Positions 20,926 through 31,219 of a DNA stretch of 64,000 bases are shown here, piece after piece; position 1 is the stretch's first letter; each line of letters begins with the position of its first letter. Source of the stretch: Lunularia cruciata (taxonomy: Eukaryota > Streptophyta > Marchantiopsida > Lunulariales > Lunulariaceae); NCBI GenBank assembly GCA_948567375.1, contig OX419760.1:14508001-14572000 (forward strand), read 5' to 3'. The notes under the pieces were generated by a model. It searched no databases. It saw nothing but the letters and a program-made list of their open reading frames with translations, and was not told the origin of the DNA. A program made the translations under genes and the position numbers.

Positions 20926-23900
20926 TGTGACAACCTAACAAATATCACTTTTGCGGTAATCGGGTAAGTAAAGTTTGTTCCCGTAGAGATACGAGTCAGA
21001 AATGTCCAAATACAAAGTGAAACAGTAACATGTAGTTCTTCTTGGTTGCGTCTTTAATCTCTCAGGTAGAAACCACACCCAAAAGAGAGTAACAAGCACT
21101 GACTCGCAATCTTGTCACAAATTTCACACTCCTTAATTACAACTCCATCAAATCTTTCCAAACAATCTTGATTGTGATGATTCAAGCTCTCCCAAAAATG
21201 GCACTTCACTGCAAAAAGATTTTGCCTCAGAATTGTGTTCCACCCCTCCACTGAAGGCACAACTTCCTCGATCAAAATTGCTTCACATTAACTTTGCACT
21301 GCACTCCCAAATGCAAAATACTACCAACACTACAATTCCTCTCAGATCTGTCAAGGCATTGCTCCGATTGCACTTCACTTAGGATCAAACACACAGAATG
21401 AAGATCAAGGCTGTGGAATCCAACATCCAACAAGCACACTGACTTGCACTTCAAAATTCTTCACACACTCACAAACATAGACACAAAGTTGATACTCGAA
21501 ATCAAGCTCAAGCAACGAGCACTACTTCACAGCACTTTGCTTTATCTATTCTCAAAAATTATGAGCACTGAACAACATGATACTGCGAATGCCACTCTTA
21601 AATAGTGAAGCAATCAACAGTTCTAACAATTATACGGTTCTACAACAACTGTTCTAACTTGCAGATCCAAAATGATAATGCACCTCTTCATATCTGCCTC
21701 TTCAAATCTCAAATTGGTTACTAACCCTATCCAATGTCTACTTCTTCTTCGGCTTTCAAACCCAAACCCAAAGTAACTTTACTTCCTACTACTCTGTCCT
21801 CGGGTTTCACATCTTCTACTTCTTCTACCAATTCTAGCAATTCTCTTTCCTGATCTGAAATTCCACTAGTGGGTAATCTATCTAACTCCTTATCTCCCGA
21901 CCCACTCTTCTCTAATGTCTCTGATGGCAACTCCAAAGACATTTGGACTCCTATGTTATCTACTTCGGGTTTTGCTCTAACATCCTTCCGAAGTTTTTCT
22001 AGCTCTATTTTCACTAAGTCTAATCTAATTGAAATTTTATCCTCTACCTCTAAAACCTTTCTGTCTACACGAGTTCTTAATTTGATCAACAAGGCATTCA
22101 TCTCTGTATCTTTCGCTTGTCTGCGCCTCATCTCCTGCACCAACAACTTCAACTCGTGCAGTCGCGCTTTTGCAATTCAAACGCTGGCTTATGTACTTAA
22201 CATCATGTTCACCCTGAGGACTATCTCCTTCAATGGCTCCAATCTTGTCTTCCTTTCTTGTTCCTGATCTGTTAGCCATTCCTCTCGGTACATTGCCAAC
22301 TCTACCTGGAATTCGGCTTTCACTATTTCCTTCTCCTTCTCCTTCTGTTCAATCTTCTCTTCCTGACTACAAAGTAACTCTCGCAATCTCTCTTCTTCTC
22401 TATACCGTGCAGCCAACTCTCATTGCCAAAGTTGCTTCTTCTCCTCCATACTCTCCATCACTCTATCGAGCTCTTGATCCTTCGCTGCTACCCTCGCCAT
22501 AGCATGGATAAGTTCTACTCTTGAATCAGCAAACTGCTGCTTCAAGATTTTGTATTCAGCTACCTGTCTCTCTCTTGCTATGTCACTCTTCCTTGCAAGA
22601 TCCTCTCGATAGCTCACTTCCCTCTTCAGGTCTTCAATTACCTGACTTCTCTCTACTGCCTCCGCTTGCAGTACTTCTCTCTCCTCCTCACCTCTGGTTA
22701 CACTCCTCTTCAACTTTGAGTTTTCTTCTTCTAATCTCACTACCACCTGCAATACAGTCTTTACCTCGGGACAAGTCGACTGCATCTCCTTCTTCTTATG
22801 CTCCAACTTCACCAACAATGGGCACACTACCTCTCGCAGGTACTCCACTCCATCACTAGCAACTACTTCCTCCCGCGGAGTGGTCTCTCTTCCCTCCTTG
22901 TGTTCTCCTGATACTCGCCTTCTTCTTTGGAGTCTTCGTATCGGGATTGATGCCTCACTGCCCGAGCTTTCTTCTACCTCTTCCTTCACTCTACTTGGCC
23001 CCGCTTCACACTTTGCCTTATGTTGCAAGTGAACTCCTCGCTATACTGCGATCTTCTTTTCCTCTGGCACCGGTTCTTTGTCCTCCAGCGCTGTGTTGTC
23101 TTTGGCTTCCAACTCGGCTTGCACTTCTTCTTTGTATTCGTCACCCGCTAGTGCCAATGTCATCTCTCCACCTTCTTCACTATCACTGCTTGTATCTCCA
23201 CTCTGCACTGCCAGCTCAGGTTCCTCCTCATGTTCCGAGTCCTTGGTTTTGAGCTCGGCCTCAGCTTCTGAGTCTTCATCTTTTGACTCAATTACCACCA
23301 TTCCTTGCCTCGGATTACTTCTCTACATCTTCCGAGGTTTCTTGCTTTCTTCGGCTTCTCCTTGCCGACTCCTCTTCTTTATCGGGGTACTCACTATGAC
23401 CTCCACGTTCTTCCCTATCTTTGCGTAGTAGTCGTCTGTGATCCGAATTTGAAGAATGTATTGCTGCTCCTCGACATTGACCTCCTTGTACATCAGGATG
23501 GAAGTGCAAAACCATCCGAGTCCGCTCCGCCAAGTTCAGCAAATTGAGCCCAAGGTAGAAGAGTGCTGCAAACGGCACAATGTAGTGTGGAGGCAACTTA
23601 TCCCGCAAATTCCACACCATCTGCCTCGTTCTCTCGTGAAAACACCTTGCCGAATTGATTGGTTCTCCTGCAAACAACTTATGGAAGAACACCGCTTAGT
23701 GTTTCATCACATAAGTCGTTCTCTCCGGCTTCAAGATCGCCATGAGAGCACTCACAATCCCTCTCTTCACTCGATCCTTGTAACTCTCAACTTTATACCC
23801 ATTCTTTGTTCTTCTCGACGAGAAGGCATCCCTCACCTCCTGAGTCTCTTGGACTATCTCTCCTTTCCCCAAGAACATGGCTCCCTGCTCCGAGCCTGCC

Positions 23901-24706
23901 TCCTTCCCGAGTACGCGTCTCCAATCTGACTTTGTCCAGCGAGCCGGATTTCCTCTCTTCCCTTCTTCCTTGGGTCCATCAAGACACTTACTCTCGATGA
24001 TTTCTGTCATGAATCTTGGAAAACTTACGTTCCAGTTCCATGCCAAAAAGGTGATCCGAAGTTGGCTCAAGACTTCAATCCTCGCTATCACATCTAATCT
24101 CCGAATTGCATGATTTATGACTATGAATTTGGAGTTCTTCTTCCCTCCTCCCATCTCTTCTACTTTCTCACTTTCTCTCAATTTCACTCTAGCAACTTCT
24201 CCCTTGCGCACTAACACGAGTCCAACTCTATTTCTCTTTCCCCAATCACCTGCATGACGACTACTTAACGGCAAAGGAAAATTGCTCAACATTTTGTCGT
24301 TGCAATTTTGATTTTTATAGAGTTGCGCTTCTTTGTCTTCCGTCACTTTGAGTTCCTACCGAGAAATCACACCTCCAACATGCATCTGTCACTGTCAATC
24401 AACCTTCGCGCGTATGAGCCACCTGTTTTCAAATGGCCCCTTCTTGAATTTCTCACCCCGACAAAAGGTTGTTAGACTGTCTTCGCCTTGGGTTGAGCTC
24501 CCTCCGATCCGAAGACAATTTACTTTGGGTTGTATGCTGACAGTGCATTTCCAACTACTTCGCCTTATGACCCAAAGTCACTTTACTTTGGGGTTTCATC
24601 CTGAAGACTCTTTTCTTCACCTTCTTTGGCCATACAGGCGCAATCCGACTTCTCTATACACTTCTTCTCCTTTATTCTGAAAAAAACAAAAAATGTGGGC
24701 ACCACA
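20926..24706 (-). repeat. 5' LTR of the complete family A element
   Basis: It is 3781 bp and ends TGTGGTGCCC (24706, minus strand) and GGTTGTCACA (20926). The left edge is set by the primer site and the right edge by the target duplication GCCCA at 24707. It carries the LTR-ORF between 24346 and 21727. It matches the 3' LTR along its full length, with scattered transitions. Confidence 0.93.
21727..24346 (-). pseudogene. LTR-embedded coiled-coil ORF (5' LTR copy)
   Basis: About 870 codons are broken into pieces. Piece 23696-24346 is the N-terminal domain, ending at a TAA exactly where the 3' LTR copy has CAA. Piece 23041-23301 is the acidic stretch, 22420-23028 the basic linker and coiled coil, 22189-22416 more coil, and 21727-22152 the C-terminal module with LETLEKSGSGDKELDRLP-like text ending EEEVDIG. 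Each break is absent from, or different in, the 3' LTR copy. Being upstream of the primer site, an LTR-driven transcript starting in R would carry it only at the 3' end, so it may need its own promoter. Function unknown. Confidence 0.7.
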
Positions 24707-24711
24707 GCCCA

Positions 24712-24931
24712 ACTTGTAGAAATAAAAGGGTATGGTGTGCAAGACAACTAATATCATGATCCAAGAGAATCTCAAGAGATGGTCTATCTTTGTGAATGGC
24801 CAATATATGTAGAATGGAGAGGTCAGTATGGTGACCATGGCCATGGAGCACCACAAAGTGAGAGTGGGGCACTATGGGAGGAAGAAGACTTCATGTCCAT
24901 GAAGGCTTGAATTTGACACCTTGAAGCTACT
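24712..24931 (+). pseudogene. Family D coiled-coil ORF, piece 2
   Basis: This 220-bp segment is trapped between the complete family A element (left) and chromovirus C (right). Removing family A and one GCCCA joins it to 10748-10987; removing C and one CTACT joins it to 31220. Across the second join one frame reads continuously into LENQESSLKIKQGEF. The piece has several stops of its own. Confidence 0.55.
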
Positions 24932-25512
24932 TGTAATACCAAGGGTTAGCCATATGATCTAGATGTGAAATTTGGTTTGGTAACATCTAGAATGATGTTA
25001 TACATGATAGTCAAAATAGATCAGATAGAAGTATCACCAAAAGAGTACTTCTACTAATAGAGTAGGAACCAAAATATGCCTGAAATCTTGGAAGGCAATT
25101 TCGGAGGCCTAAACGGATGAATTAGGCCTCAAAAAATGTGCAGATTCCCCCTCCCAATGGAAGAAAGGCTGGACTTCCCTCCCCCCTGCTTTGTCTTGTC
25201 GAGAGCTTTCCAACGGTTCCTTACTCACGTGATTTTGAGATTCCTACAGGAAGATTCCCTAAAAGATTCCCTCTAGTCAAAGTTTGACCAACCAGATAGG
25301 ACCTAGACCAGACAGGTCACCCATCCAAGTAAGTAATCCAAGGGTGGAGCTTGCTGACATGTCACCTATCTGTGTCCCTAATCCTATGGTGGAGCTTCCT
25401 TGGAGGAGATCCTCTTTGTCTATATAATAAAGAGAAGGTGCTCCCTTGGGGCATCGAATGTTTGAGTGTGCAATCTGTGTTTTCTCTCTTCTCTTGTCCT
25501 CGGAGTATTACA
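24932..25512 (+). repeat. 5' LTR of chromovirus C
   Basis: It begins TGTAATACCA and ends GTATTACA, giving 8-bp-scale inverted ends (TGTAATAC and GTATTACA). A TATA-like TATATAATAAAG sequence lies at about 25421. The primer site follows directly. Confidence 0.95.
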
Positions 25513-25513
25513 A

Positions 25514-25524
25514 TGGTATCAAAG
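25514..25524 (+). other. Primer-binding site of chromovirus C (initiator tRNA-Met)
   Basis: The sequence TGGTATCAAAG lies 1 base after the 5' LTR. It matches the complement of the plant initiator tRNA-Met end (TGGTATCAGAG) with one mismatch. Confidence 0.85.
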
Positions 25525-25615
25525 TGAGTGTTCTAGTCCAAGAGAGTGGATCACACCTCTTGGAATAGCATGAACTACTGAAACTGAGTAATTTGAGGTG
25601 GAGAACATAGAGTAA

Positions 25616-25873
25616 TTGCTAGACTTAGGAAGGACTTTAGAGAGCGGATGGGATGATGTGCCGGGGGGACAATTTCCCGCACCTAGCTTTCCATTCTCAC
25701 ACCCATTCCACATCAAGGTTATGTCCATCCAATGTGAGCAGATGAGAGTATCGCTAGTTTATCACTTTGGTGCGGAATTCATGGACAGAGTGATGAACTC
25801 ACCAAACTCGGTGATTCTACCTCTGGTGATATATGACAGAGAGTGGGATTTGACGATCTACATTCTATTGTGA
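25616..25873 (+). CDS. Leader ORF 1 upstream of gag in chromovirus C
   Basis: An 85-codon frame lies between the primer site and gag. Its C-terminal 45 residues (from about the ATG at 25721) contain YHFGAEFMDRVMNSP and end in a hydrophobic strand-like tail. The next small ORF has a similar tail, which suggests a duplicated leader peptide or a split ancestral domain. No known family recognised; it could also be untranslated leader. Confidence 0.35.
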   Translation: MLDLGRTLESGWDDVPGGQFPAPSFPFSHPFHIKVMSIQCEQMRVSLVYHFGAEFMDRVMNSPNSVILPLVIYDREWDLTIYILL

Positions 25874-25877
25874 TAAT

Positions 25878-26081
25878 ATGGATATGAATGTCCCAAATCC
25901 TCTCCCTTTCAACACTCAAGTAGAAATCCATTATGTAGTGAGGCCGAAAGTGATGTTTAGAGATTTTGTGGTTAGGAATTTTGGTGAGGAGTATTATCAA
26001 CGAGTAATAGCTTCTGAGGTCCCAATGGTAGTTCCGATAGTTTGTGCACCTTTCAGAGTGATTATATTGACTCTGTATTGA
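25878..26081 (+). CDS. Leader ORF 2 upstream of gag in chromovirus C
   Basis: This 67-codon frame starts 4 bases after leader ORF 1 ends. It contains NFGEEYYQRVIASEVPMVVP, which parallels FGAEFMDRVMNSP in leader ORF 1, and ends with a hydrophobic tail (FRVIILTLY). It stops 33 bases before the gag ATG at 26115. Function unknown. Confidence 0.35.
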   Translation: MDMNVPNPLPFNTQVEIHYVVRPKVMFRDFVVRNFGEEYYQRVIASEVPMVVPIVCAPFRVIILTLY

Positions 26082-26114
26082 AGTAGACGTTAGCAATTGG
26101 GTGTTGCAAGAACC

Positions 26115-27121
26115 ATGGATCCGTAGTTGCAAGAGCTGGTGCAAGGAATGCAAGGGATGTTGAATGAATTTCAAGAGATTAAGATGACCATGGAGACATT
26201 ACAAAGTCAAGTGCAAATCCTCAGGAACGATCAAGCCATGCAAGAAGAAGAGCCGTCTCAAACCCAGTACTTGGGACTGAAGTACTTGGAGAGGCACTTG
26301 TGCCTACAAACCCTATCAACGATGAAGCCACATTGCTGCTCCGGATGAAGAAGACCTGCATCGAGCCTTACAAGGAGCAACGTACGATGGGGTAGTGGAA
26401 AATTGGATCGCAAGAATAAATCTATATTTTTTATTGTTCTCAACAGAGATCACAGAGCATGCTGCATGCGTGTTTGCATGTGGGTACTTGACTGATAAAG
26501 CCCTCACATGGTATGATGCTTGGGAACGATCCATGCTGGCAGAGAGAGATTGGAGGTCACATGGACAACAATGCAAGAAGGACTGCTAAAGAATTTCCAA
26601 TTGGTGGATTCTGTGCAGATGGCTCAAACCCGACTATGGGGATTGAGACAAGAGAAAAGTGTACAAGAGTATGTGGAGGCATTTCTGGATCTACAAGTTG
26701 CAATTACCGACATGAGTCCAATAGAGGCTCTCGATAATTTCAAACGGGGGTTGAAAGAGCGGATTTGCCAAGAAGTCATGGTGCAAAACCCTCGCATGGT
26801 ATTTGAAGCTATTGCTTGTGCGCATAGAATAGCAAGAGCATTAGGTGGAGGTGAAGGAGTAGTTTCACCTCAATATTATCGGGCAGAAATGCCACACATG
26901 GGTGGACCAGTACCAATGGAATTGGGCAACCTTTGCTTCCGGGATCGAGGAGCACGGCCGCTTCAAGGGGAGCGGGGACGGGTAGAAGAACAAAGAGATG
27001 GAGTCCCATGAGGAGAAGGGACTCAGGGAGAACAATGCCGTTGTTACAATTGTGGCCGTATTGGGCACATTTCTACCAATTGTCGCACTCGTTTCCCTAG
27101 AGGCCCTCGGCCTTCGTACAG
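26115..27121 (+). pseudogene. gag: gag of chromovirus C
   Basis: The start is ATG at 26115 in a good plant context (accATGG). The fourth codon is TAG, probably a decayed CAG, since the reading continues LQELVQGMQGMLNEF. Frameshifts near 26270 and 26520 split the capsid region. Its best blocks are VENWIARINLYFLLF, YLTDKALTWYDAWERS and EYVEAFLDLQVAITD. A TGA at 27009 precedes the zinc knuckle CYNCGRIGHISTNC (27042-27083). A further TGA follows at about 27122. Confidence 0.85.
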
Positions 27122-27295
27122 GTGATCTTTGAACAACATGGAGAGGCACATTGAAGAGGAGGAGGTGGAAACCACTTCGGAAAATGAAGATTGCCAATAA
27201 ATGTACCTTGCGGCCTTATTGGCTCAAGAAGGAAATAGAGAAGCGAGGGAAGGAAGAAGAATAATGCGCAAAGATCCCGAAAGGCAACCTCACAA

Positions 27296-27970
27296 TTGAT
27301 TGTTGTGAATGGAATCCTAGAAGGTAATCAAGTGAGAGTATTAATAGATCTGGGAGCAACAGAGAATTTCTTGTCTCGCTCTATTGCAATAAGCTTGGGA
27401 ATAGATCTAGAGAGGGATGGAAGTGAAGAAGTAGAGTTACCAAATGGGCAAATAGAGAGGATTGAATCATTACCTAGACGGGTAACCCTCTCTGTAGGAG
27501 AATATCAAGAAGCAATTGAGTGGCGAGTGATACAATTAGCCCGTTATGATGCAATTTTAGGCATACCATGGATGGAGCAATACAACCCAATGGTGGATTG
27601 GAGGAAGAAAGTAGTGAGAATCCACCAATGGTCAATCATTGGGGTTAAAGAAAAATCACACAAGCAAAAAATACCTCTATATGTCATAGGGATGACAACT
27701 ATCTGTAAGACCAATAGATGTTTTATGGGTCTAATAAGAGAAGTCCAGAGTGCACAACTTGCTGGACAAATTTCTGAGAAATTGAAGGATGTGGTGGATG
27801 AGTTTCAAGATGTCTTTCCCAATGATCTACTCTCAGGATTACCACCTAAAAGGCGAGTAGATCACAAAATAGAGACACTCCCAAGGAAGACACCTCCTTG
27901 TAAGGCCCCATATTGCCTATCACCTCATGAGTTGGAGGAGTGTAAGACTCAAATTGAGGAGATGCTATAG
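27296..27970 (+). CDS. pol: Protease and start of reverse transcriptase, chromovirus C
   Basis: The open frame is 224 codons. The protease active-site block at about residues 14-27 reads VLIDLGATENFLSR, with Leu after the catalytic Asp where Ser/Thr is usual. The second block is YDAILGIPWMEQYNP (about 88-102). After a linker the RT N-terminus appears (DHKIETLPRKTPPCKAPYCL). The frame ends at a TAG, most simply a decayed CAG, because the next codons [13 protein letters not shown] continue the RT. Confidence 0.85.
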   Translation: MIVVNGILEGNQVRVLIDLGATENFLSRSIAISLGIDLERDGSEEVELPNGQIERIESLPRRVTLSVGEYQEAIEWRVIQLARYDAILGIPWMEQYNPMVDWRKKVVRIHQWSIIGVKEKSHKQKIPLYVIGMTTICKTNRCFMGLIREVQSAQLAGQISEKLKDVVDEFQDVFPNDLLSGLPPKRRVDHKIETLPRKTPPCKAPYCLSPHELEECKTQIEEML

Positions 27971-28582
27971 AAAGGGTTCATCCAACCTAGCATATCACCA
28001 TATGGGGCCTCTGTCTTGTTTGTGAAGAAGAAGGATGGTACAATGCGCATGTGCATTGACTATCGAGGTCTCAATCAGCAAATAGTGAAGAACAAATACC
28101 CCTTACCTTGCATGGATGACCTGTTTGATCAACTCCATGGAGCAAGATACTTCACCAAATTGGACTTGCGGAGCGGTTACAATCAAATCCGAATTGCATA
28201 GGAGGATGTGTACAAAACTACCTTTTGAACCAGGTATGGCCACTTTGAGTATCTTGTGATGCCTTTTGGCCTCACCAATGTGCCTGCCACTTTCATGAGC
28301 CTAATGAATGACATATTTTGTCCATACTTGGATAACTCTGTTATCGTCTTCTTGGATGATATCTTAGTATATAGTAGCACAATGATAGAACACAAACAAC
28401 ATCTACGAGAGGTCCTCCAGATTCTAAGAAAAAATCAGTTGTACGCCAAAATCTCAAAGTGTGAGTTTGGCAAGTCTGAAGTAGACTACTTAGGGCATAG
28501 AGTAAGTGCAAAGGGCATTCAAGTATTGACAGATAAAATGGAGGTCATTCAAAAATGGAGTGCCCCAGGAGATCAGACTTAA
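27971..28582 (+). pseudogene. pol: Reverse transcriptase of chromovirus C
   Basis: The RT runs on in one frame with in-frame stops at about 28199 (TAG) and 28226 (TGA), and ends at a TAA near 28580. Motifs in order: [61 protein letters not shown] and the catalytic FLDDILVYS at about 28350. Both palm Asp residues are intact. The form of these motifs is that of the chromovirus branch. Confidence 0.9.
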
Positions 28583-28594
28583 CTTAAGAGCTTC

Positions 28595-29338
28595 TTGGGG
28601 TTGACGGGATTCTATCATAGATTTTTCAAGGACTTCTCTAAGGTTGCACAGCCTTTAACAACACTACTTGGCAAGGGGAAGAAGCGGACATGTGGAACTG
28701 CACAAGAGTTGGCCTTTCAAGAATTGAAGGCCGCCTTGCTACATGCACCAATCTTGAAGTGGTATGACCCAAAACATCCAATCAAGTTGGCTATAGATGC
28801 ATCAGGCGTAGCAATAGGAGCAGTCCTCCAACAAGAGTGGCATGACGGATGGCATCCAATTGCATAATTCTCTCAAAAGTTGTTACCGGCAGAGCGCAAT
28901 TACCACACCACAGAACAAGAAGAGCTGGCCATCGTTCTAGCAACCAAGCATTGGAAGCACTACTTGGGCAAGAAGGCATTTGTAGTAGAGATAGACCACA
29001 AACCTCTAGTCTACCTCGAGACGCAGAAGGATCTATCTCATCACCAAATTCGGTGGGCAGAGTGGCGACAATGCTTCAACATGACAATCACCTACGTGGA
29101 AGGTAAGAAGCAACTTGCAGATGCATTCACCCACATGCCAATGTCCAACAACTTGGTAGTAGAGGTTAAGATTAACCCTGAATTCTGGCAAGAGATTCTA
29201 GCTGCTACAAAAACTAATCCACAGATTATAGAAGCGCAATCGTCCAAAGGTGTCACCAGCACCCAAGGACTCACCTTTTGGGAGGGCCGATTGTGGATCC
29301 CAAATGTCCCGCACCACCATTCTAGCGGAATGTCATGA
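28595..29338 (+). pseudogene. pol: RNase H and linker to integrase, chromovirus C
   Basis: The thumb/connection starts with GLTGFYHRFFKDFSK. RNase H motifs are AIDASGVAIGAVLQQ, TTEQEELAIVLATKHW and VEIDHKPLVYL. A TAA at 28865 interrupts the frame after HPIA. The segment ends with ITYVEGKKQLADAFTHMP, the usual C-terminal RNase H motif (ADALSR in active elements), and a frameshift near 29300 leads into integrase. Confidence 0.88.
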
Positions 29339-29462
29339 TTCAACCATTCTAGCTCATGTCGGAGTAGACAAGACCTTGGAGGCAATCAAGCGCCATTACT
29401 ATTGGCCCAAGATGAGCAATGACGTGATGGACTATGTGCGTAGCTGCCTACTTTGTCAATAG
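29250..29462 (+). pseudogene. pol: Integrase zinc-binding domain, chromovirus C
   Basis: The HHCC domain is intact: HDSTILAHVGVDKTLEAIKR, then HYYWPKMSNDV and CLLC. The frame ends at a TAG at 29460, and the main integrase frame resumes about 70 bases later. Confidence 0.85.
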
Positions 29463-29534
29463 AATAAAGCTTCTAATCAAGCTCCTGTAGGGCTCCTTCA
29501 ACCTCTCCCCACTCCTACCCAACGTTGGGAACAA

Positions 29535-30617
29535 GTGAGTATGGATCTCGTTTGTGAATTACCCAAGACCACCTCAGGGTTTGACTCCATTGTGGTCTTT
29601 GTGGACCGGCGCAGCAAAATGATTCATGTACGCCCTACCACCAAGGAGGTGACCGCTCCACAACTAGCTCAACTATACTTAGATGCAGTCTTTGCTCACC
29701 ATGGCTTGTCTGGAGTACTCATCACCGATAAAGGCACCCAATTCACCAGTTTGTTTTGGCAAACACTCTTTGGTTTCTTGAAAACCAAGTTGGCCATGTC
29801 TACAACTTACCACCCCCAAACAGATGGCCAAACAGAGCAGGCTAATCGCATGATTGAAGACATGTTATGCAGCTCCACCTTAGAAGAGCAAGAGAGGTGG
29901 GACACCCTACTACCGTTGGTGGAATTTGCTTACAACACTTCAATGAATGCCTCCACCCAGGTCACTCCGTTCTTCCTTATGTATGGTGAGCATCCCTTCA
30001 CACCTTCTAGCTTGATGAAGATCCGTCCAGTGACTACCAAGGTTGATGCAGTCAACACATTTGTTTCTAGAATCCAACAAGGTGTGGAGAGCGCCAAGCA
30101 CAGGTTACAGATTGCACAAAATCAACAAAAGCAGTATGCTGATGCACACCGTAGGCACATGGAGTTCAATGTTGGGGATCAAGTTTGGTTATCGACAACC
30201 AACCTCACATTAGTTGGATCTCGTAAGCTCAGACCTTGTTTTATTGGGCCTTTCTTGATTCTTTGTCGCATCGGTGCTGTGGTCTATCACCTTGAGCTAC
30301 CACCACACATGAAGATCCATCCAGTGTTCCATGTCTCCCTATTACGCAGATATGCTCCCCGATCAGGCCAAGGTCCTTCCACACAGGACATTCGACCTTG
30401 TCCGACAGTCATTGATGGCATAGAGGAATATGAAGTGGAGCGGATTCTCCAAAAGCGCATGCGTGATACTCGCCATCCGCGGGTGGAATATCTAGTACAA
30501 TGGAAAGGTTACCCCCTCTATGAAGCAACCAGGAAACCCGCTGCAAATTTGGCACATGCACCGATGTTGGTGCAAGCATTTGAGCAACAATTGCACAACA
30601 AGGACGTTGTGTCTTAA
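29535..30617 (+). CDS. pol: Integrase core, GPY/F motif and chromodomain, chromovirus C
   Basis: The uninterrupted frame is 360 codons. The integrase core has D in MDLVCELP, D in VLITDKGTQF and E in YHPQTDGQTEQANRM, a complete DDE set. The GPY/F-like motif is LRPCFIGPF. The C-terminal chromodomain at about residues 297-350 reads EYEVERILQKRM and VEYLVQWKGYPLYEAT; the normally conserved Trp-Glu-Pro after it is changed to Arg-Lys-Pro. Chromodomains guide insertion toward modified chromatin. It ends at TAA just before the polypurine tract. Confidence 0.93.
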   Translation: MSMDLVCELPKTTSGFDSIVVFVDRRSKMIHVRPTTKEVTAPQLAQLYLDAVFAHHGLSGVLITDKGTQFTSLFWQTLFGFLKTKLAMSTTYHPQTDGQTEQANRMIEDMLCSSTLEEQERWDTLLPLVEFAYNTSMNASTQVTPFFLMYGEHPFTPSSLMKIRPVTTKVDAVNTFVSRIQQGVESAKHRLQIAQNQQKQYADAHRRHMEFNVGDQVWLSTTNLTLVGSRKLRPCFIGPFLILCRIGAVVYHLELPPHMKIHPVFHVSLLRRYAPRSGQGPSTQDIRPCPTVIDGIEEYEVERILQKRMRDTRHPRVEYLVQWKGYPLYEATRKPAANLAHAPMLVQAFEQQLHNKDVVS

Positions 30618-30629
30618 AAGGAGGGAGGT
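30617..30629 (+). promoter_or_regulatory. Polypurine tract of chromovirus C
   Basis: AAAAGGAGGGAGG lies 1 base before the 3' LTR and overlaps the end of the pol stop codon. Confidence 0.9.
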
Positions 30630-30630
30630 C

Positions 30631-31214
30631 TGTAATACCAAGGGTTAGCCATATGATCTAGATGTGAAATTCGGTTTGGTAACATCTAGAATGATGTTAT
30701 ACATGATGGTTGAAATAGATCAGATAGAAGTATCACCAAAAGAGTACTTCTACTAATAGAGTAGGAACCGAAATATGCCTAAAATCTTTGAAGGCAATTT
30801 TGGAGGCCTAAACGGATGAATTAGGCCTCAAAAATGTGCATATTCCCCCCCCCCACGGAGGAAAGGCTGGACTTTCCTCCCCCGTGCTTTGTCTTGTCGA
30901 GAGCTTTCCAACAGTACCTTACTCACGTGATTATGAGATTCCTACAGGAAGATTCTCTAAAAGATTCCCTCCAGTCAAAGCTTGTTTGACCAACCAGATA
31001 GGACCTAGATCAAACAGGTCACCCATCCAAGTAAGTAATCCAAGGGTGGAGCTTGCTGACATGTCACCTATCTGTGTCCCTAATCCTATGGTGGAGCTTC
31101 CTTGGAGGAGATTCTCTTTGTCTATATAATAAAGAGAAGGTGCTCCCTTGGGGCATCGAATGTTTGAGTGTGCAATCTGTGTTTTCTCTCTTCTCTTGTC
31201 CTCAGAGTATTACA
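30631..31214 (+). repeat. 3' LTR of chromovirus C
   Basis: It begins TGTAATACCA after the polypurine tract and ends GTATTACA. It aligns end to end with 24932-25512, with about 4% differences plus a 4-bp insertion near 30982 and a longer C run near 30845. Confidence 0.95.
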
Positions 31215-31219
31215 CTACT

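Larger units (their letters stand above)
10988..24706 (-). mobile_element. Complete family A OTA-type Ty3/gypsy retrotransposon with 3.8-kb ORF-containing LTRs
   Basis: The 13719-bp element has two 3781-bp LTRs, with TG...CA-type ends TGTGGTGCCC and GGTTGTCACA (one end decayed to TA), and a perfect 5-bp target duplication GCCCA at 10983-10987 and 24707-24711. From 5' to 3' on the minus strand: LTR, primer site (20918-20901), gag, CCHC, protease, RT, RNase H, integrase, polypurine tract (14781-14769), LTR. RT and integrase motifs (RKLNAVTRKDHHPLPF, FLDGFSGYNQ, GYWWPTMYKD, WGIDFVGP) place it in the Ogre/Tat/Athila clade. Gag and pol both carry stops and a frameshift, so this copy is not autonomous. 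It sits inside a family D coiled-coil ORF. Confidence 0.93.
24932..31214 (+). mobile_element. Complete Ty3/gypsy chromovirus, family C
   Basis: The 6283-bp element has LTRs of 581 and 584 bp and a perfect 5-bp target duplication CTACT (24927-24931 and 31215-31219). It carries a tRNA-Met primer site, gag with a CCHC knuckle, protease, RT, RNase H, integrase with GPY/F motif, a chromodomain and a polypurine tract. The two LTRs differ at roughly 25 positions by eye, about 4%, so the insertion is moderately old. Gag and pol are interrupted by many stops and at least two gag frameshifts. Confidence 0.95.

Noticed and set aside
20926-21682. A roughly 757-bp LTR ending at a purine-rich stretch near 21683, with the coiled-coil ORF placed between pol and the 3' LTR
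   Set aside because: This was my first model. The real polypurine tract lies at 14769-14781, the sequence match between LTRs runs the full 3781 bp, and only the long model gives a target duplication (GCCCA).
25501-25530. The tRNA-like match at the chromovirus primer site as a tRNA gene
   Set aside because: Only the 3'-end complement is present, with no cloverleaf around it.
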